Shown here: positions 1 through 4,941 of the stretch, one piece after another | How the letters are laid out: the number at the start of each line of letters is the position of its first letter | How positions within the stretch are numbered: the first letter of the stretch is position 1 | Assembly: GCA_013203065.1 (NCBI GenBank) | Contig: JABMQV010000123.1 | Span: 1-5,918, forward strand | From: Desulfobacteraceae bacterium | GTDB taxonomy: Bacteria; Desulfobacterota; DSM-4660; Desulfatiglandales; Desulfatiglandaceae | Length of the DNA stretch: 5,918 nucleotides | Direction: 5' to 3' | Translations under genes and position numbers: made by a program | Notes under the pieces: generated by a model | The model's database searches: none | What the model was told of the DNA's origin: nothing | Seen by the model: the letters and a program-made list of their open reading frames with translations, nothing else

Positions 1-1
1 G

Positions 2-406
2 AAGGGGTCAATTGCCGGGTGGCTCGGGCAAGGGCTAGAGGTCGTTACCAGGCCACTGGGCTTTGACTACAGGATCAACATAGCGCTCCTTGGGGGGTTT
101 GCCGCCAAAGAGGTGGTGGTCTCAACCCTGGGAACCGCCTATTCCATCGGTGAGGTGGACCCTGAGGGGAGCAATTCGCTTTCTCAGAGGCTCCGGAAAG
201 ACCCCAGTTGGAATCCCTTGAAGGCCTTTACCCTCATCATCTTTACCATGCTGTATGTCCCCTGTTTTGTGACCGTAATCAGTATCCGGAGGGAAACCTC
301 CTGGGTGTGGGCCGGGTTTTCCATAGGGTTTAATCTGGTGGCTGCATTTCTGGTGGCGCTTATTATCAGATATGCCGGCATGGCCCTCGGCCTGGGAGTT
401 TCTTGA
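2..406 (+). CDS. feoB: Ferrous iron transport protein B, C-terminal part (5' end outside window)
   Basis: FeoB is the inner-membrane Fe2+ permease with an N-terminal G domain; only about the last 134 residues are visible here. The frame is open from the window edge to TGA at 404-406. Recognition rests on the segment around 62-136, which reads PLGFDYRI and then GFAAKEVVVSTLGTAY, the conserved core-permease motif of the FeoB C-terminal half. After it comes a hydrophilic stretch, then a hydrophobic helix holding the conserved VPC cysteine (about 220-290), an RRETSW loop matching the usual KRET-W of the family, and a last transmembrane helix ending near RYAG. The family is usually about 650-800 residues, so most of the gene, including the GTPase domain, lies upstream. 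The ATG/GTG codons near 113 fall inside the conserved motif and are not starts. The gene ends 94 bp before greA on the same strand. I see no feoA or feoC downstream. Confidence 0.93.
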   Translation, partial: KGSIAGWLGQGLEVVTRPLGFDYRINIALLGGFAAKEVVVSTLGTAYSIGEVDPEGSNSLSQRLRKDPSWNPLKAFTLIIFTMLYVPCFVTVISIRRETSWVWAGFSIGFNLVAAFLVALIIRYAGMALGLGVS

Positions 407-500
407 CCCGACCTTGGGTTTTCGGTTTCAGAGGTCCTTACGGCGGGGGGAGCAGCTTTCCAGTCGTATATTATTTGAGCTTTTAGGAAGGGTATAAAAA

Positions 501-968
501 ATGGACAAGATTCCTTTTACAAAGAACGGGCTTGAAAACCTTAGAAAAGAATTGACCCACCTGGAGAGGGTGGCTCGGCCCGACAACATCCGCGCCATAG
601 AGGAGGCGCGGAGTCACGGTGATTTGAGCGAAAATGCAGAATATCACGCGGCAAAGGACAAACAGGGCTTCATTGAGGGGAGAATCAATGAACTAAAGTC
701 GGTCATTGCCAGGGCTGAAATCATTGAGGTGGAAACCGGTTCGCCGGATCGGGTTGTGTTTGGCTGTACGGTCCTGTTGTACAACCTCAAGACAGATGAA
801 GAGATAGCCTATCAGCTCCTTGGGCCCTATGAATCTGACCCCGAAAAGGGCACCATATCCGTGATTTCTCCTCTGGGACAGGCATTGATCGGCAGAGAAG
901 CGGGGGACGAGGTGAAGGCCAAAACCCCCGGAGGGATACGGGAATATGAGATTGTTGAAATCCGCTAG
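501..968 (+). CDS. greA: Transcription elongation factor GreA
   Basis: GreA binds the secondary channel of RNA polymerase and stimulates cleavage of backtracked transcripts, rescuing stalled elongation complexes in the cytoplasm. The 155-residue product matches the usual family length (about 158). Residues 1-75 form the N-terminal antiparallel coiled coil. Its tip carries ARSHGDLSENAEYHAAKD, in which Asp41 and Glu44 are the conserved acidic pair that positions the catalytic Mg2+. Residues 80-155 form the FKBP-like C-terminal domain, with the signature SPLGQALIGREAGDEV followed by a final EYEIVEI strand. The ATG at 501 is preceded by a Shine-Dalgarno AGGAAGGG at 485-492, 8 bp away. The closely related GreB or Rnk-type proteins are possible in principle, but the tip motif and the opening PFTKNGLENLRKEL are typical of GreA. 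Confidence 0.97.
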   Translation: MDKIPFTKNGLENLRKELTHLERVARPDNIRAIEEARSHGDLSENAEYHAAKDKQGFIEGRINELKSVIARAEIIEVETGSPDRVVFGCTVLLYNLKTDEEIAYQLLGPYESDPEKGTISVISPLGQALIGREAGDEVKAKTPGGIREYEIVEIR

Positions 969-977
969 ACGTCCCGT

Positions 978-998
978 CCGAGGTTTGTGAAACCCCGG
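978..998 (+). other. Small stem-loop just downstream of greA
   Basis: GGTTT (982-986) and AAACC (990-994) pair around a 3-nt loop. After one A-C mismatch the stem is extended by CCG (978-980) with CGG (996-998). It starts 10 bp after the greA stop. No run of T follows, so it is not a standard intrinsic terminator; it could be an mRNA 3'-end stabiliser, a processing site, or chance. Confidence 0.3.
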
Positions 999-1038
999 TG
1001 GCTGCAAACTTCTATACAGAGGCTGGTGAAAACACCCG

Positions 1039-1527
1039 ATGGATAAGGTAAAACCCAATTGCGCCGTGACCTTGACGTATAAGATGAAGACCCAGCTTCC
1101 AGATGACACTGTCAAAGAGGAGCGCCAGGAGGTTGTTGAATTTATTCTCGGGATTGAACGTCAGCCCCCGACGCTTGAAGCCGCGATTGACGGCGCATGT
1201 GTGGGCGCTAAATTCTCCATACAGATACCTGGTTCGGAGATTTATGGGGAGCATGACCCGGGCCTGGTAACAGAGATCCCAAAAAAAGGGTTGATTGCCA
1301 AGAGGCTCAGGGAAGGTCGATTCTATCGACAAATGAAAAAGGGAAGCCTGGTCTCTTTCAAGGTCCTGGAAATCAGACCTGATACCGTGCTCGCGGATTT
1401 TAACAGGCCCATGGCCGGGGTCTCTGTGTTGCTGGATGGGGAGGTAACAGGAATCAGGGAAGTCAGCGAGCAGGATATCAAGGCTGCCAGCGAGGCCCAG
1501 GCCAAAAAAAACATTGGGTGTGGTTGA
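1039..1527 (+). CDS. FKBP-type peptidyl-prolyl cis-trans isomerase, SlyD-like
   Basis: This is a predicted cytoplasmic folding catalyst or chaperone of the SlyD-type FKBP family, 162 residues long. The order of elements fits SlyD: an opening VTLTYKM strand (10-16), an FxLG turn (35-38), the helix LEAAIDGACVGAKF (46-59), the segment SEIYGEHDPGLVTEIPK (66-82) matching the family AYGExDxxLV motif, then an inserted flap-like region (about 83-118). It closes with ADFNRPMAGVSVLLDGEVTGIRE (119-141), the counterpart of the D-x-NHPLAG...VREA ending. It departs from typical SlyD in two ways. The active-site IPGLE-type turn reads QPPTLE, and the histidine/cysteine-rich metal-binding tail is missing, the protein ending KKNIGCG. 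Catalytic activity is therefore inferred, not certain. An in-frame stop at 1027-1029 rules out a longer N-terminus. A GAGG at 1019-1022 is rather far from the ATG, and the closer GGTGAA at 1025-1030 may serve instead. The next gene begins 6 bp after the stop. Confidence 0.87.
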   Translation: MDKVKPNCAVTLTYKMKTQLPDDTVKEERQEVVEFILGIERQPPTLEAAIDGACVGAKFSIQIPGSEIYGEHDPGLVTEIPKKGLIAKRLREGRFYRQMKKGSLVSFKVLEIRPDTVLADFNRPMAGVSVLLDGEVTGIREVSEQDIKAASEAQAKKNIGCG

Positions 1528-1533
1528 ACACTT

Positions 1534-2007
1534 ATGAACGCCAGAATATTCATACACGGTCTGGAGAGCGGCAACCAGGGGACCAAGTCAATCTTTTTCC
1601 GGGAAAGATACCCGGACATGATCATCCCTAACTTCACCGGGGATCTCCAGAAACGGATGGAAAAACTCCGGGGGGTGCTTTCCGGAAAATCAGGGATAAG
1701 GCTTGTAGGCTCCAGCTTTGGCGGATTGATGGCCTCCCTTTTTGCCCTGGAGCAGGAAGCTCGTGTGGAAAGAATGGTCCTGCTTGCCCCGGCAATCAAC
1801 ATCACAGAATTCGCCCATCACAAAGGCAAAAAAGTTGCCATACCGGTATGGGTTTACCATGGAACCGGAGATCAGGTGATTCCACTCGGAGAGGTGGAAG
1901 CTGTTGCCAAAGCGTGCTTTGAGAATTTATCCTTCCACGTTGTCGAAGATGACCATTTCCTTCACACGACCTTCAAGACCATTGACTGGGAAAGGCTCCT
2001 TGCTTGA
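1534..2007 (+). CDS. Small alpha/beta-hydrolase (YqiA/UPF0227-like serine esterase)
   Basis: This is a predicted cytoplasmic serine hydrolase of 157 residues, with substrate unknown. All elements of an alpha/beta-hydrolase are visible. An N-terminal strand runs into IFIHGLES, where His8-Gly9 contribute to the oxyanion region. The nucleophile elbow is GSSFGG (59-64) with Ser61. The strand and turn VYHGTGDQVIP place the acid at Asp113, and EDDHFLH places the catalytic histidine at His141. No cap domain is present and no signal peptide is seen. Length and motif layout resemble the YqiA/UPF0227 esterase group (about 190 residues in E. coli), though this one is shorter. Its ATG follows the FKBP stop by only 6 bp, and the likely ribosome site GGGTGTGG (1516-1523) lies within the end of the FKBP gene, so the pair is probably co-translated. 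A short-chain ester or thioester substrate is a guess from the fold only. Confidence 0.87.
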   Translation: MNARIFIHGLESGNQGTKSIFFRERYPDMIIPNFTGDLQKRMEKLRGVLSGKSGIRLVGSSFGGLMASLFALEQEARVERMVLLAPAINITEFAHHKGKKVAIPVWVYHGTGDQVIPLGEVEAVAKACFENLSFHVVEDDHFLHTTFKTIDWERLLA

Positions 2008-2084
2008 GCAGGATCCCCGTTTGTCGTCCCTGATTCCTTCGATTTTCCCTTACCATTAAATGCCTCGCGCCTCAAACTTGGACT

Positions 2085-2123
2085 TGTCAAAAGCCCCTCC
2101 GGCGGCGCCCTTTTCTTTTGACA
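2085..2123. repeat. Perfect 9-bp inverted repeat upstream of nfnA
   Basis: TGTCAAAAG (2085-2093) is the exact reverse complement of CTTTTGACA (2115-2123), separated by 21 bp of GC-rich sequence. The left arm can alternatively pair through AAAAG with the nearer CTTTT at 2110-2114, which would leave a T-rich CTTTTCTTTT tract downstream, as in a terminator of the preceding operon. The right arm contains a promoter-like TTGACA. It could thus be an imperfect terminator for the hydrolase transcript, an operator, or both. Confidence 0.5.
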
Positions 2124-2144
2124 GCCCTGTTACTGTATGATAGT
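2118..2144 (+). promoter_or_regulatory. Candidate sigma-70-type promoter for nfnAB
   Basis: A perfect -35 consensus TTGACA lies at 2118-2123. The best -10 candidates are GATAGT at 2139-2144 (15-bp spacer, 4 of 6 matches) and TATGAT at 2136-2141 (5 of 6 matches, but only a 12-bp spacer). Spacing is therefore below the preferred 17 bp and the call is tentative. Its position, about 40-60 bp upstream of the nfnA start and right after the previous transcription unit, supports a promoter in this gap. Confidence 0.4.
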
Positions 2145-2175
2145 TGTCCCCAAAAAACAGCCGACCGAATCCTTT

Positions 2176-2180
2176 GGAGG
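2176..2180 (+). promoter_or_regulatory. Shine-Dalgarno site that sets the nfnA start
   Basis: GGAGG lies 6 bp before the ATG at 2187. The open frame extends upstream to a TTG at 2118, but that TTG has no comparable ribosome site and is itself part of the TTGACA promoter-like element, so 2187 is preferred. Confidence 0.88.
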
Positions 2181-2186
2181 TACGTC

Positions 2187-3023
2187 ATGTTTGAGATCTT
2201 GAAACGTCAAGAGATGGCCGATGGCACGGTGGTCCTCAACGAGATCAGCGCCCCAATGATAGCCGAGAAGGCCAATCCGGGACAGTTCGTCATATTAAAG
2301 GCCAATGAAACCGGTGAGCGCATTCCGCTCACAATGGCTGACACAAATCCCAAAAAGGGCACCGTGACAATCATTTATCAGGTAGTGGGGAAATCCACGG
2401 CCCTTTTCAAATCCCTCAAGGTGGGGGAGCGATACCAGGACGTTATAGGCCCTTTGGGTAAACCTACAAAGCTGGAGAAGGTGGGAAATGTGGTGTGCGT
2501 CGGGGGCGGCACGGGTGTGGCGGTTCTGCATCCAATTACCAGGGGGCTGAAAGAGGTCGGAAACCACGTGGCGTCAATAATCGGCGCAAGGACAAAGGAT
2601 CTTCTTATTTTGGAAGATAAAATGCGGGCCGCCTCACATGAGCTGCATGTCTGTACGGATGATGGTTCCTATGGACATCACGGGTTTGTCACCGACGTGC
2701 TCAAGGAAATCCTGGAAAAGGAAGATGTAAAATTGGTGGTAGGAATCGGCCCAGTGCCCATGATGAAATTTGTGTGCAAATTAACGGAAGAATACAAGGT
2801 CAAGACCTTGGTCAGCCTCAACGCCATAATGGTGGACGGTACGGGCATGTGCGGTTGCTGTCGCGTGAGTGTGGGCGGAAAGACACAGTTTGCCTGTGTG
2901 GATGGCCCGGAATTTGACGGGCACCAGGTGGATTTTGATGAATTGATGCAGAGGCTTCAGGCCTACCTCACGGAAGAGGCCGAAGCCTATGACAAACATA
3001 AGTGCGAATGCAAGGCAGCCTAG
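2187..3023 (+). CDS. nfnA: NADH-dependent ferredoxin:NADP+ oxidoreductase subunit A (NfnA; sulfide dehydrogenase-type flavoprotein)
   Basis: This is the small subunit of the cytoplasmic Nfn complex, which couples NADH and reduced ferredoxin oxidation to NADP+ reduction by flavin-based electron bifurcation. The 278-residue protein belongs to the ferredoxin-NADP reductase/PyrK family. Residues 1-95 form a FAD-binding barrel with the flavin motif RIPLT (45-49). Residues 100-210 form a nucleotide-binding domain with VCVGGGTGVAVLHPI (103-117) and a GIGPVPMM segment (186-193). The C-terminal [2Fe-2S] site has the pattern Asp217-x4-Cys222-x2-Cys225-x11-Cys237. In the PyrK family the first ligand is Cys; as I recall, Asp here is characteristic of NfnA/SudB proteins. 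A lysine-rich tail holds two further cysteines (CEC, 273-275). The start at 2187 is chosen over the upstream TTG because of GGAGG at 2176-2180 and because MFEIL is the usual N-terminus. The nfnB gene follows after 78 bp. Sulfide dehydrogenase (NADPH-dependent sulfur reduction) is the main alternative function and cannot be separated by sequence alone. Confidence 0.93.
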   Translation: MFEILKRQEMADGTVVLNEISAPMIAEKANPGQFVILKANETGERIPLTMADTNPKKGTVTIIYQVVGKSTALFKSLKVGERYQDVIGPLGKPTKLEKVGNVVCVGGGTGVAVLHPITRGLKEVGNHVASIIGARTKDLLILEDKMRAASHELHVCTDDGSYGHHGFVTDVLKEILEKEDVKLVVGIGPVPMMKFVCKLTEEYKVKTLVSLNAIMVDGTGMCGCCRVSVGGKTQFACVDGPEFDGHQVDFDELMQRLQAYLTEEAEAYDKHKCECKAA

Positions 3024-3030
3024 GGGCGTG

Positions 3031-3076
3031 GATATGCGCACCTGTGGGGGTCCTCGGGATTCTGAAAACGCATATC
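3031..3076. repeat. Perfect 8-bp inverted repeat in the nfnA-nfnB spacer
   Basis: GATATGCG (3031-3038) and CGCATATC (3069-3076) are exact reverse complements with 30 bp between them. The element starts 7 bp after the nfnA stop and ends 15 bp before the nfnB Shine-Dalgarno site GGAGG (3092-3096). No T-tract follows, so it is not a clear terminator. An intercistronic RNA hairpin affecting subunit stoichiometry or mRNA decay is possible, as is a protein-binding site. Confidence 0.5.
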
Positions 3077-3101
3077 AGCCGTAAGTATTGCGGAGGACAA
3101 G

Positions 3102-4514
3102 ATGGCAGAAAAGGCAGCAAAGAAGGAAAAGATACCCCGTCAATCCATGCCTGAGCAAGGTGCCCAGACAAGGAAACGGAATTTTGAAGAGGTCCCGTTG
3201 GGGTACCCGGAGGAATCGGCAGTCAAGGAGGCGGAAAGGTGCCTTCAGTGCAAGAAGCCCTCATGTATGGACGGGTGCCCTGTGGCCATAGATATCCCCG
3301 CCTTTATCAAGCACATAAAGGAAGGGGAGTTCACAAAATCCGTTCGAAAGATATGGGAGAGAAACGCCCTACCGGCTGTCTGTGGACGCGTTTGTCCCCA
3401 GGAGATCCAATGTGAAGGGAGATGTATACTGGGCAAGAAAGGGGAACCCGTTGCCGTCGGTAATCTGGAGCGCTTTGTGGCCGACCTGGAGAGGGAGCAT
3501 GGCAAAGGTGATCTTCCCCCAAAGAGCAAGCCCACGGGGAAAAGGGTGGCAGTGGTTGGGTCAGGCCCCTCCGGGTTGACGGTCGCCGGGGACCTTATCC
3601 TCAAGGGGCATGAGGTGACGGTTTTCGAGGCCTTCCACAAACCGGGCGGCGTCCTCGTCTACGGCATTCCCGAATTCAGGCTTCCCAAGGAGATCGTCTA
3701 CTCCGAGGTAAATTTCCTTGAAAGACTGGGGGTAAGGTTAGCGTGCAATATGGTTGTGGGGCGGACCGTCACGACGGATGAATTGTTTGAAGAGGGGTAC
3801 GAGGCGATCTATGTGGGCGTGGGTGCAGGGCTTCCCCGGTTTCTGAACATACCCGGAGAAAACCTCATCGGCATTTATTCTGCCAATGAGTATCTCACCA
3901 GGGCCAACCTCATGAAGGCCTATCTCTTTCCTGAATATGATACCCCCATCGTAAGGGGTAAGAATGTGGCGGTCTTTGGTGCCGGAAATGTGGCCATGGA
4001 TTCCGCGAGGACTGCCATGCGCCTGGGTGCGGACACGGTCCGTATTGTCTACCGTCGGTCCAGAGATGAGATGCCTGCCAGGATTGCCGAGATCCATCAC
4101 GCAGAGGAGGAAGGTATTGAGTTTTATCTCCTCACGGCACCTACTCGTTTCCTGGGAGATGAGAATGGTCGGGTGACCGGCATGGAGTGTTTGGAAATGG
4201 AATTGGGTGAGCCGGATGAATCGGGACGACGGCGTCCTGTGCCAATAGAAGGGTCAAAATTTCAGCTGGAGTGCGACCTGGCTGTTATTGCGGTGGGGGC
4301 AGGGGCAAACCCACTCTTGACCCAATCTACTGAAGGCCTGAACCTCAATAAGTGGGGGTATATTATTGCAGAGCCCGAGACAGGCAAGACCAGCAAGAAG
4401 GCTGTCTGGGCCGGCGGAGATATCGTAACGGGACAGGCCACCGTGATTCTCGCCATGGGGGCAGGCAGAACGGCCTCAGATTCAATCCATCAATACCTCA
4501 CCTGGGGATGGTAA
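3102..4514 (+). CDS. nfnB: NADH-dependent ferredoxin:NADP+ oxidoreductase subunit B (NfnB; glutamate synthase beta-like)
   Basis: This is the large, electron-bifurcating subunit of Nfn. It carries the bifurcating FAD, binds NADP(H) and passes electrons through two [4Fe-4S] clusters. The 470-residue length matches the family (about 465-470). The N-terminal cluster domain has Cys47-x2-Cys50-x4-Cys55-x3-Cys59 and, in CGRVCPQEIQCEGRC, Cys94, Cys98, Cys104 and Cys108. The FAD Rossmann motif is VAVVGSGPSG (149-158), followed by the PGGVLVYGIPEFRLPK loop (181-196) typical of GltD-like enzymes. The second dinucleotide fold is VAVFGAGNVAMD (289-300), and a VYRRSRDEMPAR segment supplies arginines of the kind that bind the NADPH 2'-phosphate. 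The C-terminus has the second FAD contact AGGDIVTGQATVILAMGAG. The ATG at 3102 follows GGAGG (3092-3096) by 5 bp. The protein alone resembles the glutamate synthase small subunit, but the adjacent nfnA and the absence of a glutamate synthase large-subunit gene in the window favour Nfn, or the related sulfide dehydrogenase SudA. Confidence 0.93.
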   Translation: MAEKAAKKEKIPRQSMPEQGAQTRKRNFEEVPLGYPEESAVKEAERCLQCKKPSCMDGCPVAIDIPAFIKHIKEGEFTKSVRKIWERNALPAVCGRVCPQEIQCEGRCILGKKGEPVAVGNLERFVADLEREHGKGDLPPKSKPTGKRVAVVGSGPSGLTVAGDLILKGHEVTVFEAFHKPGGVLVYGIPEFRLPKEIVYSEVNFLERLGVRLACNMVVGRTVTTDELFEEGYEAIYVGVGAGLPRFLNIPGENLIGIYSANEYLTRANLMKAYLFPEYDTPIVRGKNVAVFGAGNVAMDSARTAMRLGADTVRIVYRRSRDEMPARIAEIHHAEEEGIEFYLLTAPTRFLGDENGRVTGMECLEMELGEPDESGRRRPVPIEGSKFQLECDLAVIAVGAGANPLLTQSTEGLNLNKWGYIIAEPETGKTSKKAVWAGGDIVTGQATVILAMGAGRTASDSIHQYLTWGW

Positions 4515-4527
4515 ACTCGGCTGGGGT

Positions 4528-4842
4528 TCATTTGAGGAGTTCCTTCACCTTGTCGACCTTGTTCTTGACATCCATGGCCTTTTTGACACCCGGCACTTGC
4601 TCCAGGACCTTGTCAACCACTTTGGCCTCCAAGGTCGGGGGCTCATTCTTGGATTCCTGGGTTGCATCGCCTCCCTGGTCTTTACCGGCCGTTTCTGAAG
4701 AACTCAGCTCCTTCTTGACATTTCTGAATTCCTTGATAGCACCTCCCACACCTTTCCCGATTTCAGGAAGTCGTTTGGCGCCAAATATAAGGAGGACGAT
4801 GACGGCGATGATGATTAATTCGGTGGGACCTAATCCAAACAT
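4528..4842 (-). CDS. tatA: Sec-independent protein translocase subunit TatA
   Basis: TatA is the pore- or thinning-forming component of the twin-arginine pathway, which exports folded, often cofactor-bearing proteins across the inner membrane. The 104-residue protein opens with MFGLGPTELIIIAVIVLLIF, a short transmembrane helix (about 6-20) with the conserved Glu8. The FGAKRLPE hinge follows (20-27), then an amphipathic helix GKGVGGAIKEFRNVKKEL (29-46). This layout and the FGA-x-RLPE hinge fit TatA better than TatB. The C-terminal part is polar and acidic (about 47-72) and then becomes a lysine-rich, probably helical tail (73-104), somewhat longer than in minimal TatA proteins. The start is the ATG at 4842, with GGAG (plus-strand 4849-4852) 6 bp upstream; a TTG at 4854 would overlap that ribosome site. 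It lies 99 bp downstream of purM on the same strand and converges on nfnB. No tatB or tatC is visible. Confidence 0.92.
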   Translation of the reverse strand: MFGLGPTELIIIAVIVLLIFGAKRLPEIGKGVGGAIKEFRNVKKELSSSETAGKDQGGDATQESKNEPPTLEAKVVDKVLEQVPGVKKAMDVKNKVDKVKELLK

Positions 4843-4848
4843 GGTCAA

Positions 4849-4852
4849 CTCC
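4849..4852 (-). promoter_or_regulatory. Shine-Dalgarno site that sets the tatA start
   Basis: On the minus strand GGAG lies 6 bp before the ATG at 4842-4840. The longer frame would begin at a TTG (4854-4852) that abuts and partly forms this site, and it would add MELT before the conserved MFGLG start of TatA proteins. The internal ATG is therefore the real start. Confidence 0.85.
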
Positions 4853-4941
4853 AATAGATAAACGCTTCTGAATTTCTACATCATAGTGATAATAAAAAGA
4901 GTTTTGCGAGGCCAGAGTTCCTGTATCATACCCTGTCCAAA

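Noticed and set aside
410..436. GACCT/AGGTC inverted repeat after feoB
   Set aside because: The stem is only 5-6 bp with a 16-nt or longer loop and no T-run follows; too weak to call a terminator.
467..472. TATATT -10-like hexamer upstream of greA
   Set aside because: No acceptable -35 element lies 15-19 bp upstream, so a promoter cannot be supported.
1012..1557. 181-codon open frame on the minus strand
   Set aside because: It is the antisense shadow of the FKBP gene and gives no recognisable motifs; the plus-strand frame has family motifs and a sensible start.
3102..4514. Glutamate synthase small subunit (gltD)
   Set aside because: The family resemblance is real, but the partner gene is an NfnA-type flavoprotein and no glutamate synthase large-subunit gene is present, so NfnB is the better call.
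4352..4861. 169-codon open frame on the plus strand
   Set aside because: It overlaps the end of nfnB and runs antisense to tatA, whose protein has clear TatA motifs. The translated product has no recognisable domain.
4880..4885. TATGAT (minus strand) in the purM-tatA spacer as a tatA promoter
   Set aside because: The sequence at the expected -35 distance does not resemble TTGACA. A tatA-specific promoter is possible but not supported.
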